In this document: piece after piece, positions 24,125 through 32,775 of the stretch | Position numbering within the stretch: position 1 is the stretch's first letter | How the letters are laid out: each line of letters opens with the position of its first letter | Source: an uncultured delta proteobacterium | GTDB lineage: Bacteria; Myxococcota_A; Polyangia; Polyangiales; Polyangiaceae | NCBI GenBank assembly: GCA_903892415.1 | Contig: CAITIQ010000373.1 | Coordinates: forward strand, 1-64,000 | Length of the DNA: 64,000 nt | Reading direction: 5' to 3' | Program-made: the position numbers and the translations under genes | The notes under the pieces: model-generated | Database searches by the model: none | The model's input: only the letters and a program-made list of their open reading frames with translations | What the model was told of the DNA's origin: nothing

Positions 24125-24781
24125 CTACTTCTTTGCGGCGCTGCGACGATACACGGTTGCCAGCCAGGGCTGCTGCACGAGGGGGCGCCCGGCTGGTCGA
24201 TAAAAGTGTTCAAGCTGCTCAAAGCCAGCGGCCTCGAGGTAGCCGTCCCAGGTCTCGAGTCGCAGGTAGGCTCCATAACGGTCGTCGTTCTGGGCGCCCT
24301 CGATGTCAGGCCCTCGTGGGTTCGACGCGAATAGCACGCCGCGCGGCTTCAAGGCGCTGTGCAAGGCCTGCAATACGCGCGAAAGCTCCTGGGTTGGCAC
24401 GTGGAATAAGGTTGCGTTGGCGTAGATCCCGTCGAAGCTCTCTGGCTCCAGCTCGAGCTGCAACAGGTTCTGGTGGAGGACCTCACAGCCCGAGCGCTGG
24501 CGCGCCATCGTGACGAAGTTCTCGGCTCCGTCGAGCCCGGTAGCGCGGTGCCCGGCTGCTCGAAAGGTGAGCAGGTCTCGGCCGGGACCACAGCCGAGGT
24601 CCAACACGGTAAACGGTGGTGTCCCCTCGATGTGGCTAAGGAAGGCCTCGATGTTTTGGCTTACATCGTGATCCTTGGTGCCCTTCCAGAAGGCGTGGGT
24701 TGACTCGTTGTAGTGCGCAATCGTGCTTTCGGTCACCCGAGCAAGATCGCGAACGCTCAGGAAGTTGAGCGGGCGTCGCAT
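24125..24781 (-). CDS. Class I SAM-dependent methyltransferase
   Basis: 218 residues. Motif I VLDLGCGPGRDLLTF near 59-73, an acidic residue ending strand 2 (TGLDGAENF), then a strand-4 FDGIYANATLFHV and GVLFASNPRG. The substrate is unknown; small-molecule methylation is typical for this type. It overlaps the end of the upstream hydrolase gene by 25 bases, so the two are probably co-expressed. Confidence 0.85.
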   Translation of the reverse strand: MRRPLNFLSVRDLARVTESTIAHYNESTHAFWKGTKDHDVSQNIEAFLSHIEGTPPFTVLDLGCGPGRDLLTFRAAGHRATGLDGAENFVTMARQRSGCEVLHQNLLQLELEPESFDGIYANATLFHVPTQELSRVLQALHSALKPRGVLFASNPRGPDIEGAQNDDRYGAYLRLETWDGYLEAAGFEQLEHFYRPAGRPLVQQPWLATVYRRSAAKK

Positions 24782-25725
24782 AGGACCTTCTGATCGAGGA
24801 AAGAGAGCAGGTCCCGCGTGACTTCATCGCGGTTGGTTTCGTTCAGGACCTCGTGCCTGGCACCCTCGTAAAAACGGTGGCTGACCTCGCGCAGCCCAAC
24901 ACGCTGATAGGCGCCTAGCAGCTGCACCAGCCCGCTCGTGTTGCCGTTGGCTGCGTCGCGCGCACCTGAGAAAATATAGATAGGTAAATCTTTGCGAATG
25001 CGCCTTTGCAGGTCGGGCAGCGCGATGCGGCCGAGCGCGTCCAATACCTCAATCCACGTGGCGGTGGAGCAGGGGAACCCACAATGCGAATCTGCCACAT
25101 AAGCGTCCACCTCGGCCTCATCGCGCGATAGCCAATCAAAGCCTGTGCGATTGGGGGCAAACGCCTTGTTGAAGGTGTCAAAGGACAGCGCCGTCAGTAG
25201 CTTGCTGTGCCCGCGCGCTCCAAGCCGCAGCTTCTCCGCTCGGGCGACCAAGCGCCCGGCCGCCGCGATAGGCGTGGGCTTGCCGTTGGAGCCGGAGAGC
25301 ACGGCTGCCGCGAGCACGTCGGAGAGATCGAACAGCAGCTCCTGAACCATGAAGGAGCCCATGCTGTGGCCAAATAAGACGAACGGCAGTCCGGGGTACT
25401 CCGCTTGCTCTTTGCGTATCAGGGCTCGCAGGTCCCCCAACGCCGCTCCCCAGCCGCCCTCGTCGCCCAGGTGGCCCAACGCGCTTGCGTTGTCCTCGGC
25501 TGAAGGTTGCGCCGTCTTACCATGCCCACGGTGGTCATTGGCAAAGACGACGAAGCCTGCCTTGGTCAGGGCCTCGGCGAGCCGCTCGTAGCGGCCGCAA
25601 TGCTCGGCCATACCGTGCGCAATGTGCATTACCGCGCGCACTTTCTCAGACTCGGCCGGTTCCCAACGGACGACGTGCAACCGGGTCCCATCAGTAGCCG
25701 TGTGGGGGACGAAGGTCTTTCGCAT
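24757..25725 (-). CDS. Alpha/beta hydrolase, monoacylglycerol lipase/lysophospholipase type
   Basis: 322 residues. Oxyanion motif AHGMAEH, a nucleophile elbow GHSMGSF, and late His in ARHEVLNE with the expected Asp upstream (FSGARDAANG). The layout and the VFANDHRGHGKT strand match PldB/monoacylglycerol-lipase relatives. No signal peptide. It probably cleaves lysolipids or monoglycerides in the cytoplasm or at the membrane. Confidence 0.87.
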   Translation of the reverse strand: MRKTFVPHTATDGTRLHVVRWEPAESEKVRAVMHIAHGMAEHCGRYERLAEALTKAGFVVFANDHRGHGKTAQPSAEDNASALGHLGDEGGWGAALGDLRALIRKEQAEYPGLPFVLFGHSMGSFMVQELLFDLSDVLAAAVLSGSNGKPTPIAAAGRLVARAEKLRLGARGHSKLLTALSFDTFNKAFAPNRTGFDWLSRDEAEVDAYVADSHCGFPCSTATWIEVLDALGRIALPDLQRRIRKDLPIYIFSGARDAANGNTSGLVQLLGAYQRVGLREVSHRFYEGARHEVLNETNRDEVTRDLLSFLDQKVLCDARSTS

Positions 25726-25828
25726 TCGTCCTCTATAGTCTCATTGCGCTGGAGGCGGATGCAGCAACAACAACGACTCGTGCCGTTCTTCAAAGGAACG
25801 GGCGTAGACCCTGGTTCGGATGCCGTAG

Positions 25829-26983
25829 CTAACGAGCGTCTGCGCGGACGATGTTTAAGGGCGCTCCATCGTCTGTGGCGATCACACGGTTGCGGCCTAG
25901 GTTCTTGGCCAAATAGAGTCGCCTATCCGCCTGGGCGATGAGGCCGTCCACGCTGGTGTCGGGCGAGGTCGAGAGCGAAGCTGCGCCAATGCTCACCGTC
26001 ACGGGGATCAGCTGGCCCTCATGACTCGGGCAATTCGCCGCGAGCACGGCTCGTAGTCGTTCTCCAGCGCGCGCCGTACCCGCGAGGTCAATCCCCCGAA
26101 GGACGGCCACAAATTCTTCTCCGCCGTAGCGAGCGAACAGATCCTCCGTTCGCAGCCGGCTCGAGATGATGCCAGCAACGAATCGCAGGACGGAGTCCCC
26201 CGCCGGATGTCCGAAGGTATCGTTGACGCGCTTGAAATGATCGACGTCCAGCAGCAGCAAGCCCAGCTCTGAGCGGTGCCTCACCGCGTAGGCCACTTCT
26301 CCGCGCAGCCGGTCTTGAAGATGCTGCCGATTGAAAGCACCCGTCAGACCATCACGCACGCTGGTCTCGAATAGCTGCTTCATGACGTCGACCTGGCGCG
26401 CGTCCATCAACGAGAAGCGAAAGGAGACGCGCGGGCCGAGCTGAATCACGTCACCATCCCGCAGGTGACCTCGGGTGATCAGCCTGCCGCTGACCACGGT
26501 GCCATTGCGGCTTTGATGGTCGGTTATCTCGTAGCCATCGGGCGTGCGCCAAATCGTAGCGTGCAAACGGCTGACACCTTCGTCATCGACGCGCACCTCC
26601 ACATCGCGCCCTCGTCCGAGGCGCAGCGGCGTATCGGGTAGCACCAACGTCTGCCCAGCGGAGGTGGCGTCCATTCGAATCAGGGTCGCCCGGAGCGTAG
26701 GCGCCACCAATGGCGGGTGCGAATCGGCGTCCCAATCCCGCATCGCCGTGGGCACGTCATCGTCGTCGTCATCCCCACCGCTCACCAGCGGCCAGGAGGA
26801 GCGATCTCGCACCTCCTCCTCGCTCGGATCTACGCGGGGGATCGGCGCGACTCGCGGACGCGCGACCTTGCCAAAGGGTACTTCCTCCGGCCTCACCGCC
26901 ATGATCTCGGTCTTCGTCTGTTTGTCGGGGTCCACGCGCAGCGCGCGTGAAGCTTGGACCGGGCTCGGGGCAGACGAATGCAT
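25829..26983 (-). CDS. FHA domain diguanylate cyclase
   Basis: 384 residues. A disordered acidic N-terminus, an FHA domain (LRLGRGRDVEV, GVSRLHATI, DHQSRNGTVV, ~120-195), and a GGDEF domain (~215-375) with an active YGGEEF site. It should make c-di-GMP from two GTP, with FHA reading a phosphothreonine signal. The RxxD-type inhibitory site upstream of GGEEF is not obvious (SSRLRTED gives R-T-E-D). The gene diverges from the P450 gene. Confidence 0.9.
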   Translation of the reverse strand: MHSSAPSPVQASRALRVDPDKQTKTEIMAVRPEEVPFGKVARPRVAPIPRVDPSEEEVRDRSSWPLVSGGDDDDDDVPTAMRDWDADSHPPLVAPTLRATLIRMDATSAGQTLVLPDTPLRLGRGRDVEVRVDDEGVSRLHATIWRTPDGYEITDHQSRNGTVVSGRLITRGHLRDGDVIQLGPRVSFRFSLMDARQVDVMKQLFETSVRDGLTGAFNRQHLQDRLRGEVAYAVRHRSELGLLLLDVDHFKRVNDTFGHPAGDSVLRFVAGIISSRLRTEDLFARYGGEEFVAVLRGIDLAGTARAGERLRAVLAANCPSHEGQLIPVTVSIGAASLSTSPDTSVDGLIAQADRRLYLAKNLGRNRVIATDDGAPLNIVRADAR

Positions 26984-27106
26984 CCTGTGGGTGAGCGGCC
27001 CGCTCGGTCCGAGCCTTAAGCTGCGAGCCGCCGCTCGCGCCGAATCGTGGGGACGAGCGATCGTTGAGGCGAGCCGGGCGGCCGAGACTGCTGCTAACGT
27101 GGGTCG

Positions 27107-28453
27107 GTGGTTTTACCCCTTCCTCCCATGGCCGAGCGCTGGCCGCTCGTCGGTAATCTTCCCGCTTACATGCGCGATCCGATCGGCTTTCTGTGCGCGA
27201 CGCGTGATCGCTACGGTGACGTTGCACGGGTGACGCTGGGCCCGCTCGAGGCGGTGCTGGTCAGTCACCCATCGCTCGTCGAGGAGATCCTCGTAACGCA
27301 CAACAGACGCTGGAAGAAGGATCAGTTCCTGCAAACGCTTCGTCCTGTCTTGGGGGACGGGCTGCTCTCGAGCGAGGGCGATTTTTGGCGGCGTCAGCGG
27401 CGTCTGGCGCAGCCCGCCTTCCACCGCGATCGCATTGCAAGTTACGCCGACATCATGGTCGATTATGCATTAGCGCTGGCGGCTCGTTGGCGCGACGGTG
27501 AGACCCGTGATGTCCATCGCGATATGATGCATCTGACGTTGGATATCGTCGCCAAGACGCTGTTTGGCGCGGACGTTGGTGAGCACGCCGATGACGTGGG
27601 CGAGGCGCTCGAGACGGTGCTCAACTTTACGGTCGATCCAACCTACCTATTGCTCCCGTTTTTGCGCGGCCTGCCAACGCCGGCCATCCGTAGGTTCGAG
27701 GCCGCCGTGGCCAAGCTCGATGCCGTCATCTACGGCGTTATCGAGCGCAAACGGAAGAACAAATCCGAGACTGAGTCCAAAGACCTGCTGTCGATGTTGC
27801 TGCAGGCCGTCGACGAGGACGGCAGCTCGATGTCCGACAAGCAGCTCCGGGACGAGTGTATGACGCTCTTCCTCGCGGGCCACGAGACCACCGCGCTGGC
27901 CCTCTCCTGGACGTGGCATCTGCTAACCGTCAATCCCGAGGTCGACGCTGAGTTAGCGAAGGAACTCTCGACTGTGTTGGGGGATCGCCGGCCGAGCTTG
28001 GCCGACGTCCCAAAGCTTAAGTACACCGCGAACGTCATTGCTGAGTCGCTGCGGGTCTTCCCGCCGGCCTGGTCGACAGGGCGTGAGGCCTGTGAGGATA
28101 TCGAGCTCGGCGGGTTCCACATCCCGCGCGGAAGCCAGGTGTGGTTTTGCCCTTGGGTCATTCAGCGAGACCCACGCTTCTTCGAGGCGCCCGAGCGTTT
28201 CATGCCCGAGCGCTGGTCGGGGGACCTGCAGAAATCACTACCACGCTATGCGTACTTCCCCTTTGGTGGCGGTCCTCGGCTGTGCATTGGGCAAGCCTTT
28301 GCGCAGATGGAGGCCGTGCTGCTCCTCGCGACGCTGGCGCAGGGCTTTCGCGTCGAAGTCTTGCACCCGCCCATCCCCGATCCCACGGTCACCCTGCGAC
28401 CGAAAAAGGGGCTGCTATCCTGTGTAACTCGCAGGGCGCAGCAAGCGGGCTAA
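27107..28453 (+). CDS. Cytochrome P450
   Basis: 448 residues from GTG at 27107 (ATG 27128 possible). PLVGNLPAYMRDPIGFL is the typical soluble N-terminus, LFLAGHETTALALSW the oxygen-activating I helix, ESLRVFP the ExxR helix, and FGGGPRLCIG the haem loop with Cys393. It resembles CYP102-reductase-free fatty-acid or sterol/terpene hydroxylase types. No redox partner is adjacent. Single gene with its own terminator. Confidence 0.93.
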   Translation: MVLPLPPMAERWPLVGNLPAYMRDPIGFLCATRDRYGDVARVTLGPLEAVLVSHPSLVEEILVTHNRRWKKDQFLQTLRPVLGDGLLSSEGDFWRRQRRLAQPAFHRDRIASYADIMVDYALALAARWRDGETRDVHRDMMHLTLDIVAKTLFGADVGEHADDVGEALETVLNFTVDPTYLLLPFLRGLPTPAIRRFEAAVAKLDAVIYGVIERKRKNKSETESKDLLSMLLQAVDEDGSSMSDKQLRDECMTLFLAGHETTALALSWTWHLLTVNPEVDAELAKELSTVLGDRRPSLADVPKLKYTANVIAESLRVFPPAWSTGREACEDIELGGFHIPRGSQVWFCPWVIQRDPRFFEAPERFMPERWSGDLQKSLPRYAYFPFGGGPRLCIGQAFAQMEAVLLLATLAQGFRVEVLHPPIPDPTVTLRPKKGLLSCVTRRAQQAG

Positions 28454-28460
28454 CAAAGCA

Positions 28461-28490
28461 GAAGAGGGCAAGCGTTGGCCTGCCCTCTTC
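28461..28490. terminator. Bidirectional terminator hairpin
   Basis: Perfect 10-pair stem (GAAGAGGGCA / TGCCCTCTTC) around a 10-base loop, eight bases after the P450 stop and 18 before the HEAT-protein stop on the other strand. Confidence 0.7.
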
Positions 28491-28508
28491 CATCGAGTCA
28501 TTCCGGAT

Positions 28509-29450
28509 TTAGCGCTTTGAACGCTTAGCGAGTTTCTCGAGGCTCTTCTCGAGACCTGCGAGTGCTGTGACGGTGGCTGCGTCCGTTGCTTTGGCCTTGG
28601 CGGCGCGGACCTTCTCCAGCGCTTGTGGGCTCTCGATCTGGCTCAGGGCGCGTTTGGCGGCGGTGCGTACGTCCTCATTGAGCACGAACGCGTCGATCAC
28701 GGCTGAAGCGGCACTGTTGCGGATGGCGAGGGCCTCGGCCTCACGCTCTTTGCCGAGCGTGGCCCAGGCCCAACTCGAGCCCAAGCTGCCGAGTGCTTTG
28801 ACCGCTTCAATGCGCAAGGGTGACTCGCTGCTGGTGGTCAGCGGAGCGAGCGTGCCGACGACCGTCTTGTGGCGACACTCGCCGAGCCCAGCCACAGCCG
28901 CGAGCCGAAGCGGGTTCCCGTCACTTAGTTGGTCCGCCAAGAGGGAGCGCTCCGTGGTCCCACAAAGCTTGCCCAGGGCATCCGCTGCAGCAAAGGCGAC
29001 GGGGTTTGCGGCGGGCTGCGCCTCAAACACTGCACGCAGCACCGGAGCGCTACGCGCATCCCTGAGCTTGCCAACGGCCGATAACATTCCGACCGTCAAC
29101 GCTTCTGCCTCCACCGGCGTCAAGCCGGGTTGAGAGGCGTCACCGGCGAGCGCCTCGAGCATGGGAATGAGCGCGTCCTTCCCGAGGCCCTGAAGTTCAC
29201 GACCAGCCTCGGGCACGGGATTTCTGCGTTGTTTGTAGACCTCTGGTTTGACGCTTTGTACGTCTCGCACCTTGGCGCGTACAGCGCCCAGCGAGGTCTT
29301 TGCGGACTCGATCTCGGCCTGAAGCGAGCTTCTGGCCGTTGCGCTGAGGGCCGAGGTTTTGGCGGCGAGGCCGTCTGCGCGGGCCTCGCTTGCGAACGCT
29401 GCCGTTGAAATCAGCAGCCCCAGGGTGATTGCGCGAATAGCCGTTTTCAT
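28509..29450 (-). CDS. Exported HEAT-repeat protein
   Basis: 313 residues from ATG at 29450. A signal peptide ends at SEARADG (Ala-x-Ala). The mature part consists of helical repeats: SQPGLTPVEAEALTVG, APVLRAVFEAQPAAN, FAAADALGKLCG, LRLAAVAGLGECRH, LRIEAVKALGSLG, typical of PBS-lyase/HEAT modules used as binding scaffolds. The start ATG overlaps the stop of the arginine deiminase-like lipoprotein (ATGA), so the two are translationally coupled and may act together. Confidence 0.85.
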   Translation of the reverse strand: MKTAIRAITLGLLISTAAFASEARADGLAAKTSALSATARSSLQAEIESAKTSLGAVRAKVRDVQSVKPEVYKQRRNPVPEAGRELQGLGKDALIPMLEALAGDASQPGLTPVEAEALTVGMLSAVGKLRDARSAPVLRAVFEAQPAANPVAFAAADALGKLCGTTERSLLADQLSDGNPLRLAAVAGLGECRHKTVVGTLAPLTTSSESPLRIEAVKALGSLGSSWAWATLGKEREAEALAIRNSAASAVIDAFVLNEDVRTAAKRALSQIESPQALEKVRAAKAKATDAATVTALAGLEKSLEKLAKRSKR

Positions 29451-31339
29451 CGATCCGTCTCCCACCAGTTGAGGCTCGTAAAGGGGGCAGAGGCCTCCGG
29501 GTTGGTGCCACAGTGAACTTCACCATCGAGTCGGTGATAGAAGTCCCAATCATCAGCGAAGACGAGGGTCATGCCTTTGCCGTCCTTGCCTAGCTTGTTC
29601 ACTCCGCTTCCCATGCTCTCTTGCAGGTCTGCCTCGAAGATGTCCTCACCGCCAATCTTGGGGCCGAAAGGCTTCGGAATGACGGCCACGTCCCCCATGA
29701 CCAGCATGTTTACGGTCCCGGGCTGATAGGCGATGTGCACTTTCGTCCCACCGAAGTTCTGTGAGCCAATCAGGAACGGAATCTCGATGATCTCGTCATC
29801 TGCCAAGCCAATGGCCTCCTGAAGCTTCCCGACCTCGTCATCAATCGCCGCTTGGGCGCTCTGCGAACCGGCCATCAGCTCGGTATCCGCCAGCACCTCA
29901 TCAATGGTGATATCTGCGGGATATTCACCACCGGTGTTGAAGTCGTACCACTCTTTACCTTCGTGCATTACGGCGTCTCCGTTGCCGGCCGCCTGCGCGT
30001 CTTCAAGCATCTCCCGAGCGAGCCGAGGAGAGCCTACGAGCAATTTCCAACCGCGCTCCGTGCTTGCCGGTGCGTAGCTCAGGTACTCATCCACGTGGCC
30101 AACCAAGAGCCAACTCGTGTCAGCCGTGTAATAGGGGGATTGCGCACCTTGGGCGTTGTAGAAGGTGCGAGTCTCTTTCAACACGCCTGAGCCGATCAGG
30201 ATGCGTCCGAGCGGGAAGGACTCACTTCCGTTCTCATAAGGCGGTATCAAATCGTGGTTGCCGTGGGAGTCATAAGAATCCCCCGTGTGATTTGTCTTGT
30301 AGACCTGGAGCACCGCTTTGTCGGGGGCTAGGTAATTCTTCATCAACCAGCGAATGGGCAGCTGGTTGTCTGAGTTGTTGCGGCCCCAGGGGCGGGCGTT
30401 TCCAACCGCCATCCCCTGTGAAACGACCTCGCCATTCTCGCCGGCGCGGGGCATGGCCCAATAGCCAGTTTGGAAGAAGTCCTGCGTCCACTGATCCCCG
30501 TAGTTGCCGTAAGGGTCATAGGCAACGCCCGCTGCCTCTGCGCCTTCTGCGACACCCTCGACGAACACGCTCGAGTCGTCCGAGGACCACACGCGGTCGA
30601 ACGGAGATATGTTGCCAAAGAGAACCCAAGGCGCAACGCGCATGCGCGCGGTGTCCTCACCTTTGGGGCTGCCGTCGGAGGTGACCGGATTGCCGTCTGC
30701 GTCGGTGACCGAATATTTGAGGTCCACTACGCCAATCCAGCCTACCTCGGTGCTGCGAATCACGTCGCGTGCCTCGATCCCCAGCGTGACCCCCGCCTTG
30801 ACGTTGGCCGAGCTGACGGCCCACGAAGCGACGGGCGTGCATTCGGGCGCTTCATCCATGCACCAGTTGGTTTCACCAGCGACTAGCGCCCACGTCTTTG
30901 CGGCAGGATCGAAAGCGAAGATGCGCACGTTCTTGGCGGACTCAGCGTCGATCTCGAGCAAGCCAGTGGAGCCCTTCGGGCAATCTTCACAAGCTGTGAG
31001 TTTAAACGTTGCTAGGTCGAGCTCGTCGCCGTTGCCCGCAACCTTCACGTCATCCGAGTCACGGTAGCCATCCGAATCATCATCATCGAGGTTGGGTAGG
31101 AACAGGGCGCCTACATTGCCCTGGTACTCCATCTCGCCTGCTTGGTCGGCCTCGGAAGCAGCGTCTGCGACACCATTGCGATCCGCATCCACTACGATGT
31201 CAACCGTAGGTCCAGCGGCTGGTCCACCTCCTGTTCCACCGGTACCACCGGTTCCCGAATCATCCCCGCAACCCACGCTTCCCAGAAGCGCGAGGCCGAT
31301 CGTGCCTACGACGGAAGTACAGCGCATACCAAACCCCAT
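29447..31339 (-). CDS. Lipoprotein with protein-arginine deiminase (PAD) domain
   Basis: 630 residues. Lipobox GSVGC, a Gly/Thr linker, then two beta domains and a C-terminal PAD catalytic domain (~225-630). The deiminase residues of vertebrate PADs are all visible: Asp287 in QWTQDFFQTGYW, His415 and Asp417 in GHVDEYLSYAP, and Cys610 in GEVHCGTN (human PAD4 Asp350, His471, Asp473, Cys645). Acidic DxDxDG-like stretches (DDDDSDGYRDSDD) could bind calcium. It should convert protein arginine to citrulline outside the cytoplasm. Only the downstream HEAT gene shares the operon. Confidence 0.85.
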   Translation of the reverse strand: MGFGMRCTSVVGTIGLALLGSVGCGDDSGTGGTGGTGGGPAAGPTVDIVVDADRNGVADAASEADQAGEMEYQGNVGALFLPNLDDDDSDGYRDSDDVKVAGNGDELDLATFKLTACEDCPKGSTGLLEIDAESAKNVRIFAFDPAAKTWALVAGETNWCMDEAPECTPVASWAVSSANVKAGVTLGIEARDVIRSTEVGWIGVVDLKYSVTDADGNPVTSDGSPKGEDTARMRVAPWVLFGNISPFDRVWSSDDSSVFVEGVAEGAEAAGVAYDPYGNYGDQWTQDFFQTGYWAMPRAGENGEVVSQGMAVGNARPWGRNNSDNQLPIRWLMKNYLAPDKAVLQVYKTNHTGDSYDSHGNHDLIPPYENGSESFPLGRILIGSGVLKETRTFYNAQGAQSPYYTADTSWLLVGHVDEYLSYAPASTERGWKLLVGSPRLAREMLEDAQAAGNGDAVMHEGKEWYDFNTGGEYPADITIDEVLADTELMAGSQSAQAAIDDEVGKLQEAIGLADDEIIEIPFLIGSQNFGGTKVHIAYQPGTVNMLVMGDVAVIPKPFGPKIGGEDIFEADLQESMGSGVNKLGKDGKGMTLVFADDWDFYHRLDGEVHCGTNPEASAPFTSLNWWETDR

Positions 31340-31483
31340 ACCCTAGCTGCGCATTGTGCGCGATGGCCGTTGAAGCTTTCTTGAGTAGTCTTGACGCGTT
31401 GACGCAAAGCGAAAGAAGCCTGTCTTTACGAACAGGGTCGTTCTTGGTTTCGCTGCTGGGCGCGCGTGGCGTAGAAATGCAGC

Positions 31484-31855
31484 ATGCGGATGGCGATGCT
31501 CGTTGCGTATTGTGTGCTGGCTTTCGGCTGCCAGGAGCCAACGCCTGCAGTTTCTCCCGATGATCAATCCACGACGCTAAAGCCGGCCGCGCTCGCCAGT
31601 GGGACCGCCAGTGTGCCAACTGCCGAAGCTATCAGCATGTCGGCTTCTTCGGCGGCTCCCAGCGTGGCCTCGCCGAGTAGCAGCTCCGCGGCGCCGGTCA
31701 CCTCATCCAACGCGCTTACGTCGTCCAACGCGTCCACGTCGACCAAACCGGCGGCCTCGGCTTCGGCAGGGCCCGTGACCATCTGTGGTTCGCGCTTTCC
31801 GCCTTGTCCGAAAGGGCTTACCTGTTCGGGCGCCGTACGCGGGGTATGCCAGTAG
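31484..31855 (+). CDS. Ser/Ala-rich small lipoprotein
   Basis: 123 residues. Lipobox LAFGC, about 80 residues of Ser/Ala/Thr-rich linker, and a compact C-terminal Cys cluster (ICGSRFPPCPKGLTCSGAVRGVCQ, four Cys). The knot-like tail probably holds two disulphides. No recognised family. Confidence 0.65.
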   Translation: MRMAMLVAYCVLAFGCQEPTPAVSPDDQSTTLKPAALASGTASVPTAEAISMSASSAAPSVASPSSSSAAPVTSSNALTSSNASTSTKPAASASAGPVTICGSRFPPCPKGLTCSGAVRGVCQ

Positions 31856-31861
31856 CGTCTG

Positions 31862-32677
31862 CTAGGGTATCCGTTTAGCGGTCAAGGCACGCTGAGCCTC
31901 GCCCAGCGCTCGAATGGCCTCGATGCAGCGCTCTCCGGCCTCTACCTGGGCGCGCAACTGGCCTGCCTTGCCTTGGAGGTCAGCGACGTCCACGGGGGGG
32001 CCAAAGAATACGTCAATCGGGTTCGGCCCGGGTCGCGACCAATTGTTCAGAAACTCGAGGCCGAGGCTATTGCTCATACCGAGAATGAAGACCGGTATCG
32101 TTGGCTTGCCCCCGAGAGCGAGCCTACCAGCCCCAGGTTGCGCCTTGAGTAGTTGATAGGGATTGTTGCCTTTGTTGCGAGTGCCCTCGGGATGAAGGGC
32201 GAGGATCGTCCCGGGGAGGTTGAGCTCCTTGAGGCAACGATCGAGCGAATAGCGGTTAAAAGAGCGCTTCTCTTTCTCGCGCAAGACCGGCGGAAACATG
32301 CGGCCAGCGCTCATGAACAGGTTGACCGCGGTGCCGAGGGGCTGATCGTAAAAGAACGTTCCACGGGTCGGGTAGAACATCCGCTTAGAGACGTTGGTAC
32401 GCCAGTAGAGAATCGCCGAGATGATGAAGAAGTCGAAGAAGGAGCGATGATTCGCCACGAGCACGAAGGAGTCCTGCTTCTGGAAACGTTGCACGTGCTC
32501 CAGTCCGACGATGTTGAGCCTGCGTCCGGCACAGGTCCAGATGACGCCCCCTGTCACGGCCGACGTCCAGCCAGCACTCAGCGGTGCGAGCTCTGGGCGA
32601 GCCAGGAAGTCAGCAATCTCGAAGGTAATGCGCTCGTTGGCAGAAAGCGACGAGAGCTGTTCGCGCGTCGGCCGCAC
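31862..32677 (-). CDS. 1-acyl-sn-glycerol-3-phosphate acyltransferase (PlsC-like)
   Basis: 271 residues. The catalytic H-x4-D motif is NHRSFFD (His77, Asp82), followed by the FYPTRGTF segment, the PEGTRNKG glycerophosphate-binding motif and IPVFILGM. It transfers an acyl chain to a glycerolipid at the membrane. No membrane helix stands out, so it is probably monotopic. The 3' end lies six bases from the converging lipoprotein gene. Confidence 0.85.
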   Translation of the reverse strand: MRPTREQLSSLSANERITFEIADFLARPELAPLSAGWTSAVTGGVIWTCAGRRLNIVGLEHVQRFQKQDSFVLVANHRSFFDFFIISAILYWRTNVSKRMFYPTRGTFFYDQPLGTAVNLFMSAGRMFPPVLREKEKRSFNRYSLDRCLKELNLPGTILALHPEGTRNKGNNPYQLLKAQPGAGRLALGGKPTIPVFILGMSNSLGLEFLNNWSRPGPNPIDVFFGPPVDVADLQGKAGQLRAQVEAGERCIEAIRALGEAQRALTAKRIP

Positions 32678-32775
32678 TCGTTGGTTGGTAGCACGGCTCG
32701 CTGTTCGTTGCCTATCCCTGCCCGTACGCTGAACAAAGCTGCCTGTCCGTTCTGGCGATGGGCGATACTCGCGGC

